In this document: in pieces, positions 51,161 to 61,522 of the stretch
How positions within the stretch are numbered: position 1 is the first letter of the stretch
How the letters are laid out: the number at the start of each line of letters is the position of its first letter
NCBI GenBank assembly: GCA_902597895.1
Contig: CACJZM010000001.1
Span: 15,001 to 79,000, forward strand
Source: an uncultured Pelagibacteraceae bacterium
GTDB taxonomy: Bacteria; Pseudomonadota; Alphaproteobacteria; Pelagibacterales; Pelagibacteraceae
Length of the DNA stretch: 64,000 nt
Reading direction: 5' to 3'
Translations under genes and position numbers: made by a program
Notes under the pieces: model-generated
Databases searched by the model: none
What the model saw: only the letters and a program-made list of their open reading frames with translations
Told to the model about the DNA's origin: nothing

Positions 51161-51879
51161 TCATCTACAAAAAAAAATTTTCTTACTCCAAAACCTAGAA
51201 ATATTAAAACAACAAATCCTATAATTGGCAAGTATATCTCTTTCGTAATTAGCATATCTATAAAATTTGGAAATTCCAAATTTTTATCAATTATTTTTTC
51301 TAATCCACTTCCTAAAGATACCCAAACAAATACTTGAGGAAACATTCCTATTAAGGTACCAAAGAAATAATTTTTAAATTTGACGTTAAACAAAACTGGT
51401 AAAATATTTTGAATTTGAAAAGGAATACCTCCAATAAATCTATAAATTAAAAAAAATAAAAATTCGTTTTTTTCAACTTTTGAAGTTAGATTAGAAAATT
51501 TTTTGCTAAATTTTTTCTCAATTAGATCTTTGATAAAAAAATTTGCAAAAAAATATAATAAAGTCGCTCCACAAGTTAATCCAATAACAGCAATTAAAGA
51601 ACCTATCCAAGTACCAAATATAAACCCTGATGTTAAAACTATTGGAAGTCCAAAACCTAACATTAAGACCCAAATTATTGTAAATAAAAAAAATAAAGTA
51701 AACAGAATTAAAAAGTTTTGTTCTTTTAATGATGCAAGATAGTTTCTATTATTTTTTATAAAATCATAACTCGTAATTTCTTCTAAAGAAAAATAACTAA
51801 AAAAAAGCCACAAAAATATTGATAAAATTGAAATGTAAAAAATACTTAAAAATAATTTAATATTTATATCTTTTTTCAT
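51133..51879 (-). CDS. TVP38/TMEM64 (VTT/DedA-like) family membrane protein
   Basis: Multiple TM helices, 'YRFIGGIPFQIQNILPVLFNVKFKNYFFGTLIGMFPQVFVWVSLGSGL'. Confidence 0.88.
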   Translation of the reverse strand: MKKDINIKLFLSIFYISILSIFLWLFFSYFSLEEITSYDFIKNNRNYLASLKEQNFLILFTLFFLFTIIWVLMLGFGLPIVLTSGFIFGTWIGSLIAVIGLTCGATLLYFFANFFIKDLIEKKFSKKFSNLTSKVEKNEFLFFLIYRFIGGIPFQIQNILPVLFNVKFKNYFFGTLIGMFPQVFVWVSLGSGLEKIIDKNLEFPNFIDMLITKEIYLPIIGFVVLIFLGFGVRKFFFVDDGAPTKNRT

Positions 51880-51962
51880 AAATAAAACTCAAAATTAGCT
51901 GTACTTTATTATACTTATTTCTTATAACTACCGAAATTTTAGTAAGATTTTATTAAGATATT

Positions 51963-52097
51963 ATGAAAAGAACATACCAACCAAGTAGATTAGTAAGAAA
52001 AAGAAGGCATGGTTTCAGATCAAAAATGAAATCAAAGGGTGGGAGAAAATTATTAGCAAGAAGAAGATCAAAGGGAAGAAAAAAATTAACAGTTTGA
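51963..52097 (+). CDS. rpmH: 50S ribosomal protein L34
   Basis: Manual translation [44 protein letters not shown]. Confidence 0.97.
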   Translation: MKRTYQPSRLVRKRRHGFRSKMKSKGGRKLLARRRSKGRKKLTV

Positions 52098-52438
52098 TGA
52101 AAGTTAAAATATCTAGTCTTTCTAAGAATGATGAGTTCAAATCACTTATAAACGGAAAAAAAATAAATAATAAATATTTAACAATTTTTTTTAAAAAACT
52201 TTCTGGTAAAAGTAATAAATACTTAAATATAAGCTTTGTAGCTCAAAAAAAAATTGGCAACGCTGTAAAAAGAAACAAGATTAAAAGAAGATTAAGAAAT
52301 ATGATGAATGAGGCTATAAAGAAAATTAAAATTAATTTTGACTATTCTTATTTAATTTTAGCTAAGAAGAATGTTTTGGTAGAAAATTATGACAATATAA
52401 AAACAACATTATTTAAAGATTTTATAAAAATAAAATAA
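52097..52438 (+). CDS. rnpA: Ribonuclease P protein component
   Basis: KKIGNAVKRNKIKRRLRNMMNEA; ATGA overlap with rpmH. Confidence 0.94.
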   Translation: MKVKISSLSKNDEFKSLINGKKINNKYLTIFFKKLSGKSNKYLNISFVAQKKIGNAVKRNKIKRRLRNMMNEAIKKIKINFDYSYLILAKKNVLVENYDNIKTTLFKDFIKIK

Positions 52439-52680
52439 TGAAAATTTTAAAAATTCTATTAATTGGTCTAATTAAATTATATAAAATAATAATTTCCCCT
52501 CTTATAGGAAATAATTGTAGATATTTGCCGACATGTTCAGATTATTTTATTGATTGCTTAAATGAGTATGGACTAATAAAAGGTTTTGTAAAAGGAGCTA
52601 AAAGAATTTTATCATGCCACCCAATAAAATTTTTAGGTGGAGGCGAAGGATTTGATCCAGCAAAAAAGAAGGTTAAATAA
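52438..52680 (+). CDS. yidD: Membrane protein insertion efficiency factor
   Basis: CRYLPTCSDYFIDCLNEYG. Confidence 0.95.
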   Translation: MKILKILLIGLIKLYKIIISPLIGNNCRYLPTCSDYFIDCLNEYGLIKGFVKGAKRILSCHPIKFLGGGEGFDPAKKKVK

Positions 52681-52682
52681 TA

Positions 52683-54368
52683 ATGGACTCTAAAAATGTA
52701 ATTGCAGCAATATCATTGAGTGCCGCAGTTATTATATTATATGGACTTTTTTTTGCACCTGAACCCCAACCAATTAATCAGGCTCTACAAGAAAAAAATA
52801 ATATTGTAGAAAATTCTGAAGCTCCAAAATTAATAGATACACAAGAAATCAATACAATTTCAAGAGACGAAGCTATCAACAATTCAGACAGAATTACATT
52901 TGAAAATGAAAACATAATTGGATCTATTTCCCTTTCAAATGGTGGTGCAATAGATGATTTTACTTTTAAAAACTACAATGAGAAACTTAATGGTAAAGAA
53001 AAAATTATATTACTAAATCCGATTAATGTTAAGGATGGATATATATTTAATACAGGATGGGTTTCATCTGACGAGAATATTGATACACCAAATTTAGATA
53101 CCAAGTGGAAAATTTCTGGTAATAAGAAACTTTCTCCAAATAATCCTGTATCTATTTTTTATGAAAATGATCAAGGACTTAGGTTTGAGAGAATCATAAG
53201 TCTTGATGAAAAGTATTTATTTAAAATTAATCAAAAAATAATAAATAAAACGGATAAAAAATACAAATTTTATCCATATGCTTATTTACATCGGAATAAT
53301 ATTCCTGAAGATTTGACAGATTTTTATATTCTTCATGAAGGTTTTGTAACTGTTTCTGATGAGGAGTTAAAAGAAATTGATTATGATGATATTGATGAAA
53401 AAAGTTATACCAAAAATTCAAAAAAAGGCTTTATTGCTATTGGTGATAAGTATTGGGTTACATCAATTATTCCTCCTCAAAATAGACCCTTTAGGATGGA
53501 TATTGATTATAAAAATAAATACAGAGCAAGCTACATTGACTCTGAAGGATTATTATTAGAATCAAATAGTTCAATAGAAAATAATGTTAAATCTATTATT
53601 GGTGCTAAAACCGTAAGAGATATTGATGGTTATGCAGAAAGTGAGAATATAGATAAATTCGATCTAGTGATAAATTGGGGAATACTTTATTGGCTAGTAA
53701 AACCAATGTTTTTTATACTTGAATACTTTTTTATATTTTCAGGTAACTATGGTTATGCAATTATATTACTAACTATTTTAGTTAGAATAGTATTTTTTCC
53801 CTTAAATCAATATGCATTTAAAAGTATGGGAAAGATGAAAGTTTTACAGCCAGAAATGAATCGTTTGAAAGAACTACATAAAAATGACAAGCAGGAGCTA
53901 CAAAAATCACTTATGAAATTATATAAATCTGAAGGCATAAATCCTGCATCAGGTTGTTTGCCCATATTAATTCAGATCCCAATTTTTTTCAGTTTATACA
54001 AATTATTATTGCTCGATATTTCTATGCGCCATGCTCCATTTATTTGGATATGGGAAGATCTTTCTGCCAAAGATCCGGTAACAATTTTTAATTTATTTGG
54101 CTTATTACCTTATAATGTTCCATCTTTTCTTGAAATTGGTTTGCTACCATTGTTAATGGGTATCACAATGTTTTTACAACAACGTTTAAACCCATCGCCA
54201 ATGACAGACCCTATTCAAAAGAAAATATTTGCATTTTTTCCTTTTTTTATAACTATTATATTAGCTCCGTTTGCCGCAGGTTTGATTCTTTATTGGACAA
54301 TGACAAATATACTTACAATTATTCAGCAGTGGATCATTCTAAGAAAGACAACAGTTAAAACTAAATAA
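52683..54368 (+). CDS. yidC: Membrane protein insertase YidC
   Basis: N-terminal TM, periplasmic domain, C-terminal Oxa1 core 'GYAIILLTILVRIVFFPLNQYAFKSMGKMKVLQPEM'. Confidence 0.96.
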   Translation: MDSKNVIAAISLSAAVIILYGLFFAPEPQPINQALQEKNNIVENSEAPKLIDTQEINTISRDEAINNSDRITFENENIIGSISLSNGGAIDDFTFKNYNEKLNGKEKIILLNPINVKDGYIFNTGWVSSDENIDTPNLDTKWKISGNKKLSPNNPVSIFYENDQGLRFERIISLDEKYLFKINQKIINKTDKKYKFYPYAYLHRNNIPEDLTDFYILHEGFVTVSDEELKEIDYDDIDEKSYTKNSKKGFIAIGDKYWVTSIIPPQNRPFRMDIDYKNKYRASYIDSEGLLLESNSSIENNVKSIIGAKTVRDIDGYAESENIDKFDLVINWGILYWLVKPMFFILEYFFIFSGNYGYAIILLTILVRIVFFPLNQYAFKSMGKMKVLQPEMNRLKELHKNDKQELQKSLMKLYKSEGINPASGCLPILIQIPIFFSLYKLLLLDISMRHAPFIWIWEDLSAKDPVTIFNLFGLLPYNVPSFLEIGLLPLLMGITMFLQQRLNPSPMTDPIQKKIFAFFPFFITIILAPFAAGLILYWTMTNILTIIQQWIILRKTTVKTK

Positions 54369-54370
54369 AG

Positions 54371-55234
54371 ATGAATCTAAATAACGAAGAATTAAAAAAA
54401 ATTCTTCCAAATAATGGACCTGCTTTAGAGGAAGTTCAAAAATATATAACAAAATATAAAAATGATTTAATTGTAATAAAATATGGTGGAAATGTTTTTA
54501 TTGATAGAAATATATTTAATAATTTTATCTCAGATTTAAGTATATTAAAACAATTAGGACTTTCAATTGTAGTTGTCCATGGCGGTGGACCAAGAATAAA
54601 AAGAGAATTAGATAAATCAAATATTCAATCTAAATTTATAAGAGGCTTAAGAGTAACTGATGAAAAAATTATAAATATAGTTGAGAATGTGCTGATTGAT
54701 TTTAACATTGACATTGTTGACTCTCTTAAAGAAAAGGGAACAGAAGCAATTTCAATAAATACTAAAAAGAATAATATAATTGAAGTTATTCCTGAGTCAG
54801 AAGAACTTGGTTTTGTAGGAAAACCATCTAAAATTAATAGTGATATAATCAAAAATATATTGGCAAAAAATGTGATTCCTATAATTTCTCCTTTGGGAGT
54901 AGGAAAAAATAATCAAACATATAATATAAATGGTGATACAGCTGCAGGTGCAATTGCAAAATCTTTGAAATCAAGAAGACTGATATTAATGACAAATATA
55001 AACGGGGTATTAGATAAAGAAAATAAACTAATTGAAGAAATTACATCATCTGAAATATTAAAAATGATTAATGATGAGATTATAACAGAAGGTATGATAC
55101 CTAAAATAAACACATGTCTTGATGCTGTGAATAATGGAGTTACTGGTGTTGTAATAGTTGATGGAAGAAAACCTCATTCGATTTTATTTGAAATATTTTC
55201 TGATAAAGGTGCAGGAACCTTAATAAGAAAATGA
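54371..55234 (+). CDS. argB: Acetylglutamate kinase
   Basis: VIKYGGNVF, VVVHGGGPRIKRELDK, NINGDTAAGAIA, GMIPKI. Confidence 0.95.
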   Translation: MNLNNEELKKILPNNGPALEEVQKYITKYKNDLIVIKYGGNVFIDRNIFNNFISDLSILKQLGLSIVVVHGGGPRIKRELDKSNIQSKFIRGLRVTDEKIINIVENVLIDFNIDIVDSLKEKGTEAISINTKKNNIIEVIPESEELGFVGKPSKINSDIIKNILAKNVIPIISPLGVGKNNQTYNINGDTAAGAIAKSLKSRRLILMTNINGVLDKENKLIEEITSSEILKMINDEIITEGMIPKINTCLDAVNNGVTGVVIVDGRKPHSILFEIFSDKGAGTLIRK

Positions 55235-55902
55235 ATGAATTAAAAAATAAAAAAATTTTATTGTTAGATCTTGATGGAACTGTGTATCAAGATTTAGAGG
55301 CAGTATTTGGTCAAGTTTCTAAGCTAATGACAAAATATATTTCTGAAAAACTAAAAATTGATTTAAAAAAAGCTAAAGAGTTACAAACAAATTATTTTTA
55401 TAAATATAATACTAGTTTGAATGGTTTGATGATACATCATAATATTCCACCAAAAGAATTTCTTAACTATGTTCATGATATTGATCTTTCATTTATGAAA
55501 AAAGATAAAGTCTTAAGAGAGGAACTAGAAAAGTCAGATATGAAAAAGCTTATTTTTACAAATGGTAGCACTAACCATGCCAAAAATGTTTTAAGCCATC
55601 TAGGCATAGATGATTTATTTGAGGGAATATTTGATATTTCTGACGCAGAATATACACCTAAACCTGAACCAAAAGCTTTTGATTTGATGGTAAAAAAATT
55701 TGGAATTAATCCAAAAGAAACAATCTATGTAGAAGATATAGCAAAAAATTTATCTATTGGTAAAGAAAGGGGTTGCTCAACTGTGTGGTTAAAAAATAAT
55801 GAACAATGGGGAAAAATGGAGTCAGATAAAGACTACATCGATCATAAAATTGAAAATCTATCTTTATTTTTAAAAGAAATAAGGTTATTAAAAAGTAATT
55901 AA
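55231..55902 (+). CDS. HAD family pyrimidine 5'-nucleotidase
   Basis: LLDLDGTVYQ, FTNGSTNHAKNVL, YVEDIAKNL. Confidence 0.9.
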   Translation: MNELKNKKILLLDLDGTVYQDLEAVFGQVSKLMTKYISEKLKIDLKKAKELQTNYFYKYNTSLNGLMIHHNIPPKEFLNYVHDIDLSFMKKDKVLREELEKSDMKKLIFTNGSTNHAKNVLSHLGIDDLFEGIFDISDAEYTPKPEPKAFDLMVKKFGINPKETIYVEDIAKNLSIGKERGCSTVWLKNNEQWGKMESDKDYIDHKIENLSLFLKEIRLLKSN

Positions 55903-55904
55903 TT

Positions 55905-56732
55905 ATGTCTATTGAAAAAACTATAAATGAAGCTTGGGATAACAAGGACCAAATAAATCCAAATTCTAACCAATCAATTAAAGATGCTATTAACCAAGTT
56001 ATTGAAGATTTAGATTGTGGTAAATCTAGAGTTGCGGAAAAAATTAATGGTGAGTGGGTTACTCATCAATATTTAAAAAAAGCGATTATGCTTAGCTTTA
56101 GGATTTATCCAATGGAAAATTTAAATGGACCATATTCTAGTTGGTTTGATAAAGCCCATTTACTTAAAGGTAAAACGGCGGGCTGGACTAAAGAACAACA
56201 TGAGGCTGCAGGTTTTAGAATGGTTCCTAATAGTCCTGTTAGAAAAGGATCCTTCGTAGGTAAAAATGCAGTTCTGATGCCGTGCTATGTCAATATAGGA
56301 GCATACATAGATTCTGGAACAATGATTGACACATTTGCAAGAGCTGGAAGCTGTAGTCAAATTGGAAAGAATTGTCATATATCTGCAGGTAGTGGTGTTG
56401 GAGGGGTTCTTGAACCAGCACAAGCATTACCTACAATTATTGAAGATAATGTATTTTTAGGAGCTATGTCTGAAGTTGTTGAGGGTGTAATCGTTGGAGA
56501 AGGTTCAGTGTTGAGTATGGGAATGTATATTGGTCAATCAACAAAAATAGTAAACAGGTCAACAGGTGAAATATCATATGGAAAAATACCCCCATATTCT
56601 GTTGTTGTTCCAGGTACACTTCCAGATAAAAAAAATCCATCGGCACCATCATTAAGTTGTGCGGTAATTATTAAACAGGTTGATGAAAAAACTAGATCTA
56701 AAACTTCTATAAACGACCTTTTAAGAGAATAA
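55905..56732 (+). CDS. dapD: 2,3,4,5-tetrahydropyridine-2,6-dicarboxylate N-succinyltransferase
   Basis: Hexapeptide repeats, FRMVPNSPVRKGSFVGKNAVLMPCYVNIGAYID. Confidence 0.96.
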   Translation: MSIEKTINEAWDNKDQINPNSNQSIKDAINQVIEDLDCGKSRVAEKINGEWVTHQYLKKAIMLSFRIYPMENLNGPYSSWFDKAHLLKGKTAGWTKEQHEAAGFRMVPNSPVRKGSFVGKNAVLMPCYVNIGAYIDSGTMIDTFARAGSCSQIGKNCHISAGSGVGGVLEPAQALPTIIEDNVFLGAMSEVVEGVIVGEGSVLSMGMYIGQSTKIVNRSTGEISYGKIPPYSVVVPGTLPDKKNPSAPSLSCAVIIKQVDEKTRSKTSINDLLRE

Positions 56733-56736
56733 ATTA

Positions 56737-57879
56737 ATGAAAACTTTTAATGAAATAATTTTAGCTCAAGAGCTAATACGTTTTCCTACAATCAAAACTG
56801 AAGATAAAGGTATAATGAAATTTTTATCCAAAAAATTATCCTCAATAGGTTTTAGATGTAAAATTATTAAATCAAAAGGAACAGGTCCTAAACCTGCTCT
56901 AAATTTGTATGCTAAATTTGGGAATTCAAGACCTCACATAAATTTTTTAGGTCATACTGATGTAGTTACAAATCTAAATAATTGGAAAATTTCACCTTTC
57001 AAAGCTGTTGTTAGAAAAGGATATTTAAATGGTAGAGGATCACAAGATATGAAAGGGGGAATAGCTTGCTTTATAAGTGCAATAAGTAATTTTATTAAAG
57101 ATAAAAATTTTAAAGGATCTATTTCTATTATAATCGCTGCTGATGAAGAAACTACAGGTTTAGGAACACCTGCAGTTATTAGATATCTAAAGAAAAAAAG
57201 GGAGAAAATTGATTTTTCAATCGTTGCTGAACCATCTTCAAATCGATCTATTGGAGATGAGATTAGAATTGGCAGACGTGGTTCTATGAATGGAACAATA
57301 ACCGTATATGGAAAAAGTGGTCACTCAGCGTTTTATGGTTCTTACATAAATCCGTGCACAGGCCTAGCTAAAATAATATCAAAATTAAAAGATTTATCTT
57401 TAGACAATGGTACTAAGTTTATGCCTCAATCTAATTTGGAATTTACAAAAATAAATGTAGAAAATTTCTCTGAAAATGTGGTACCCCAGTCTGCTAGTGC
57501 AAAATTCAATGTGAGATTTAACTCTGAACATAAGTCATCTTCTTTGAAGAAAAAATTAAATAAAATAATTAATGCAGTTGCAAAAAAAGAAAAATGCAAA
57601 ACTAAAATAAAATATAGAGTTAGTGGAGAAGCTTTTTACACTCAGCCTAATAAAGAAATATATATGGTAAAAAAAATTGTAAAAAAAGTTACAGGAAATA
57701 CAGCAAAATTGAATTGTAGAGGAGGTACTAGCGATAGTCGATTTTTGGGCTCAATTCCAAGATTAGAGTTGGGATTAAGAAATAATACAATTCATATGGT
57801 TGATGAGAGGTCATCGATTTCAGATTTAAAAAAGTTAACTAAAATATATTATAATATTTTAGAAAATTATTTTAAATGA
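56737..57879 (+). CDS. dapE: Succinyl-diaminopimelate desuccinylase
   Basis: GHTDVV, GRGSQDMKGGIA, ADEETTGLGT, GGTSDSRF. Confidence 0.95.
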   Translation: MKTFNEIILAQELIRFPTIKTEDKGIMKFLSKKLSSIGFRCKIIKSKGTGPKPALNLYAKFGNSRPHINFLGHTDVVTNLNNWKISPFKAVVRKGYLNGRGSQDMKGGIACFISAISNFIKDKNFKGSISIIIAADEETTGLGTPAVIRYLKKKREKIDFSIVAEPSSNRSIGDEIRIGRRGSMNGTITVYGKSGHSAFYGSYINPCTGLAKIISKLKDLSLDNGTKFMPQSNLEFTKINVENFSENVVPQSASAKFNVRFNSEHKSSSLKKKLNKIINAVAKKEKCKTKIKYRVSGEAFYTQPNKEIYMVKKIVKKVTGNTAKLNCRGGTSDSRFLGSIPRLELGLRNNTIHMVDERSSISDLKKLTKIYYNILENYFK

Positions 57880-58799
57880 AAACTGCAATAGTAACTTCTA
57901 AATCTTCTCTGTATCATAATACTGGATCAGGCCATCCTGAAAGCATTTCGAGAGTTACATCAATAATTGACAAATTAAAAAAAAATCGAAAACTAATTTG
58001 GAAAAATCCAGCTGTTTTTAACAAAGAGATAATTAAAGAAGCACACTCACCTAATTATCTTAGTTCAGTTGAAAATGCTTTTCCAAAAGAAGGTCTGGTA
58101 TTTTTAGATGGAGATACAGTTGTGTCTCCGGGTAGTAAGGATGCAACTTTTGATGCGGTAGGATCAATAATCACAGCTATAGATGGAGTTGAAAATAAAG
58201 AGTTTAGAGCTGCTCATTGTGTTACTCGTCCTCCGGGTCACCATGCTGAAAAAAGCAAAGCAATGGGTTTTTGTGTAATAAATAATATTGGAGTTGCTGC
58301 AAATTATTTAATTTCAAAATATCAATATAAAAAAGTTGCAGTAATTGATTGGGATTGTCACTGGGGAAATGGCACATATGATATCCTTAAATCGAATAAA
58401 AATGTTTTTTTCTCAAGTTTGCACCAATATCCATATTATCCAGGAGGTGGATCGGAAGATCAAAAAGGAGAACATAATAATGCTTTAAATATTCCTTTGC
58501 CAGCTGGTACAAACTCTAATGAATACTTTGATGCATATGAACATATGCTAAAAAGATTAAAAAGTTTTAAACCAGAATTTATATTAATGTCTGCTGGTTT
58601 TGATGCTCACAAAGATGACCCTTTGTGTCAATTAAATTTAGAGTCTAAGGATTATTATGAGATAACTCGAAGAGTATTAGAAATTACAAAACAATCTTGT
58701 AATGGTAAAGTTGTTTCAATTTTAGAAGGTGGTTATGATCTTAATGCCCTGGCTGAAAGTGCTAATGAACATGTTAACGCACTAGTAGAATTTGGTTGA
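57876..58799 (+). CDS. Histone deacetylase family protein (acetylpolyamine amidohydrolase-like)
   Basis: TRPPGHHAEKSKAMGFCVINNIGVAA, VIDWDCHWGNGT, SAGFDAHKDDPL, LEGGYDL. Confidence 0.93.
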   Translation: MKTAIVTSKSSLYHNTGSGHPESISRVTSIIDKLKKNRKLIWKNPAVFNKEIIKEAHSPNYLSSVENAFPKEGLVFLDGDTVVSPGSKDATFDAVGSIITAIDGVENKEFRAAHCVTRPPGHHAEKSKAMGFCVINNIGVAANYLISKYQYKKVAVIDWDCHWGNGTYDILKSNKNVFFSSLHQYPYYPGGGSEDQKGEHNNALNIPLPAGTNSNEYFDAYEHMLKRLKSFKPEFILMSAGFDAHKDDPLCQLNLESKDYYEITRRVLEITKQSCNGKVVSILEGGYDLNALAESANEHVNALVEFG

Positions 58800-58829
58800 T
58801 TAAAAAAATAAAATTAATAAATAATTATT

Positions 58830-59318
58830 ATGCCTTTGTATAAAATCAAAAAAACAAACATCGACAGAAAAGGGTATGGCCTTTGTGCAACTAAAAATAT
58901 TAAAAAAGGAACTAAAATTATTAATTATATTGGAAAAATTATTACAAAAAAACAAACAGAACTCTCAAAAAAATATGACAACACTAAACCAATATATCTT
59001 TTTAATTTAAATAACAGATATGACCTAGATGGGGATTATTCTTTCAATACAGCAAGATTAATAAATCATTCTTGTTCAAACAATTGTGAATATGACGGTA
59101 AAGGACTAAAGCTATGGGTGACAGCTATTAGAGATATTAAAAAAGGTGAAGAATTAACTTGTGATTATGGATTTGGATATGATGAGGACTTCAAACAATT
59201 TCCATGTAATTGTGGATCAAAGAATTGTTGTGGATATATAGTTCGAGCGGAGTCAAGATGGAGAATAAACAAAAAATTTAGTTTAGGTTATCAAAAAAAT
59301 TTTTTAATTAATAAATAA
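58830..59318 (+). CDS. SET domain-containing protein (lysine methyltransferase-like) with post-SET cysteine motif
   Basis: KGYGLCATKNIKKGT, RLINHSCSNNCEYDG, GEELTCDYGFGYD, CNCGSKNCCGYI. Confidence 0.93.
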   Translation: MPLYKIKKTNIDRKGYGLCATKNIKKGTKIINYIGKIITKKQTELSKKYDNTKPIYLFNLNNRYDLDGDYSFNTARLINHSCSNNCEYDGKGLKLWVTAIRDIKKGEELTCDYGFGYDEDFKQFPCNCGSKNCCGYIVRAESRWRINKKFSLGYQKNFLINK

Positions 59319-60048
59319 CTTTTTCTAAATATAATCCATGAGGTGGTGCAGGTGGAGCACATAAAGATCTTTTTTTAGAATTCATTACTTTTATAAATTT
59401 TTTTAAATCCCATTTTTTTTCACCTAAATACTTTAAACATCCAACCATAGATCTCACTTGTTGCTTTAAAAAAGATTTGGATTTGAAATAAATTTCAATC
59501 TTTTCTCTTTTTTTTTTTATTTTTACAGATTTTAAAGTTTTAATTGGACTTTTAGATCCACAATTAGAAGCTCTATAAGTTCCAAAATTTTTAGTTCCAG
59601 TTAGTTTTTTACCACCAATTTTCATTAAATTAATGTCTAATTTTTTTTTAATATGCCAACCTCTTAAATTGTTCAATGATAGTTTGCTTGACCTGTTATA
59701 TATAATGTATTTATAAACTCTTTCTTTAGCGGAAAATCTAGCATGGAAATTTGAGGATTTTTTATTAATTTCTAAAATCGATATATCTTTATTATTCAAA
59801 AAAAAATTAATTGTTTCTAAAAATTTCTTTAAGTTGTGAATTTTTTTTTCAGTTTCAAAATGAGCAGATTGTTCTATTGCATGTACACCTGTATCTGTTC
59901 GTCCAGAACCATACAATTGAATTTTTTTTTTAAATATTTTTTTTAATACTGATTGAATAGTCTTTTGAATTGTTTTACCTTTTTGTTGAATTTGCCAGCC
60001 AAAATATTTTGACCCAACATATTCTATCTTTAATTGATATCTATGCAT
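59308..60048 (-). CDS. truA: tRNA pseudouridine(38-40) synthase
   Basis: YVGSKYFGWQIQ, YGSGRTDTGVHA, FLKQQVRSMVGCL; start set at MHRYQLK. Confidence 0.94.
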   Translation of the reverse strand: MHRYQLKIEYVGSKYFGWQIQQKGKTIQKTIQSVLKKIFKKKIQLYGSGRTDTGVHAIEQSAHFETEKKIHNLKKFLETINFFLNNKDISILEINKKSSNFHARFSAKERVYKYIIYNRSSKLSLNNLRGWHIKKKLDINLMKIGGKKLTGTKNFGTYRASNCGSKSPIKTLKSVKIKKKREKIEIYFKSKSFLKQQVRSMVGCLKYLGEKKWDLKKFIKVMNSKKRSLCAPPAPPHGLYLEKVIY

Positions 60049-60973
60049 TATTAAGTTTGGTATCTTTTTTAATAGACGATCCAAGCATGAATTCTCCAAT
60101 ATTTTGGATATTTTTTCCCTGTCTTTGTATTTTAATTACTTTTATTGATTTATTATTTCCACAAGCAATCTCTAAATTATTATCAACAACTTTGCCAGCT
60201 TGATCAGATATAAAACCTAATTCAGCATTTAAAATTTTATATCTTTCACCTTTATAAACAAACCACGCTCCTGGTGATGGATACAATCCATTTATTTTAC
60301 CTAAAATATTTTCCGCATTTTCATTCCATTTAATTTCTCCCTCAGATTTTAGTATTTTTTTTGCATAAGTAGCTTTTTCATGATTTTGCTCTTCAAATAA
60401 AACTTTTTCTTCAAAAATATCATCTATTATGTCTAGCATATTTTCAGAAGCCAAGGATGACAATTTATCAGACAAAGTTTCATAATTATCTTTTTCAGAG
60501 ATTTTAATATTTAATTTTTTACAAACAGGACCCTCGTCTAATTTTTTCACTATTTTCATAAAACTGATTCCAGTTTCTTTATCTAAATTCATTATAGATC
60601 TTTGAATTGGTGCAGCTCCCCTCCATTTTGGAAGTAATGATGCATGAATATTTATAAATCCATACTTAGTAAGATTTAAAAATTCTTCAGGAATTATTTG
60701 ACCATAAGCAACTACTATTGCTAAATCAGCTTTTAAATTTTTTAAAAAATTATATTCATTTTCATTATTTTTTAAATTTAATGGTGTCCTAACTTCTAAA
60801 TTTAAAATCTCTGAAATATTGTGAATTGGAGAATTTTTTAATTTTTGACCTCTTTGAGACTTATTTGGAGGTTGGGTATAAACAACTGAAACAGGATATC
60901 CATTTTGATACAATGATTTTAATATAGGTACTGAAAATATTGGAGTACCCATAAAAACAATTTTATTTTTCAT
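60041..60973 (-). CDS. fmt: Methionyl-tRNA formyltransferase
   Basis: IVFMGTPIFSVPIL, NIHASLLPKWRGAAPIQ. Confidence 0.96.
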   Translation of the reverse strand: MKNKIVFMGTPIFSVPILKSLYQNGYPVSVVYTQPPNKSQRGQKLKNSPIHNISEILNLEVRTPLNLKNNENEYNFLKNLKADLAIVVAYGQIIPEEFLNLTKYGFINIHASLLPKWRGAAPIQRSIMNLDKETGISFMKIVKKLDEGPVCKKLNIKISEKDNYETLSDKLSSLASENMLDIIDDIFEEKVLFEEQNHEKATYAKKILKSEGEIKWNENAENILGKINGLYPSPGAWFVYKGERYKILNAELGFISDQAGKVVDNNLEIACGNNKSIKVIKIQRQGKNIQNIGEFMLGSSIKKDTKLNNA

Positions 60974-60976
60974 TAT

Positions 60977-61501
60977 TTAAAAAGTGATTCTATCAGATTT
61001 ATTTTTACCTTTAGAAAGCTTTTTTATAATCATTGATTTTTTTAATTTTGAAAGATAATCAATAAATAAAATTCCTTGTAAATGATCCATTTCATGTTGT
61101 ATGCAAGTAGCAACTAAACCCTCAGCTTTTAAAATTTTTTTTTCTCCATGGTAGTCTAAATATTCTACTTCGCATGTGCTGGGTCTATCAACTTCAGCAA
61201 ATTGATCTGGAACAGAAAGGCATCCCTCTTCATAAGTTGCTAAATTTTGATTTTTATTTTTTATAACTGGATTTACAAAATACATAGGATTTTTTTTTTC
61301 TTCTCCTTTTGCCAGATCTATCACAATAATTCTTTTTGGAATTCCTATTTGAATTGCGGCTAAACCAATTCCATTTGCTTGGTACATTGTTTCAAGCATA
61401 TCATCCATAATTTTTTTTTCTTCCTCACCAACCTTTTCTACTTGTTTTGAAACTTGTCTTAAAATTTTATTTGGTTCAGTTAATATAGTTTTAATAGCCA
61501 T
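60977..61501 (-). CDS. def: Peptide deformylase
   Basis: GIGLAAIQIG, EEGCLSVP, QHEMDHLQGILF. Confidence 0.97.
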   Translation of the reverse strand: MAIKTILTEPNKILRQVSKQVEKVGEEEKKIMDDMLETMYQANGIGLAAIQIGIPKRIIVIDLAKGEEKKNPMYFVNPVIKNKNQNLATYEEGCLSVPDQFAEVDRPSTCEVEYLDYHGEKKILKAEGLVATCIQHEMDHLQGILFIDYLSKLKKSMIIKKLSKGKNKSDRITF

Positions 61502-61522
61502 TACTTAATTTTAATATAATTT

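Noticed and set aside
52501-52520. Similarity of 'cccctcttatagg' in yidD to the sbcB insert hairpin
   Set aside because: Short chance match without the hairpin's complementary arm.
60049-60099. truA starting at 60099
   Set aside because: Extension lies inside fmt and lacks TruA similarity; start at MHRYQLK (60048) fits the family.
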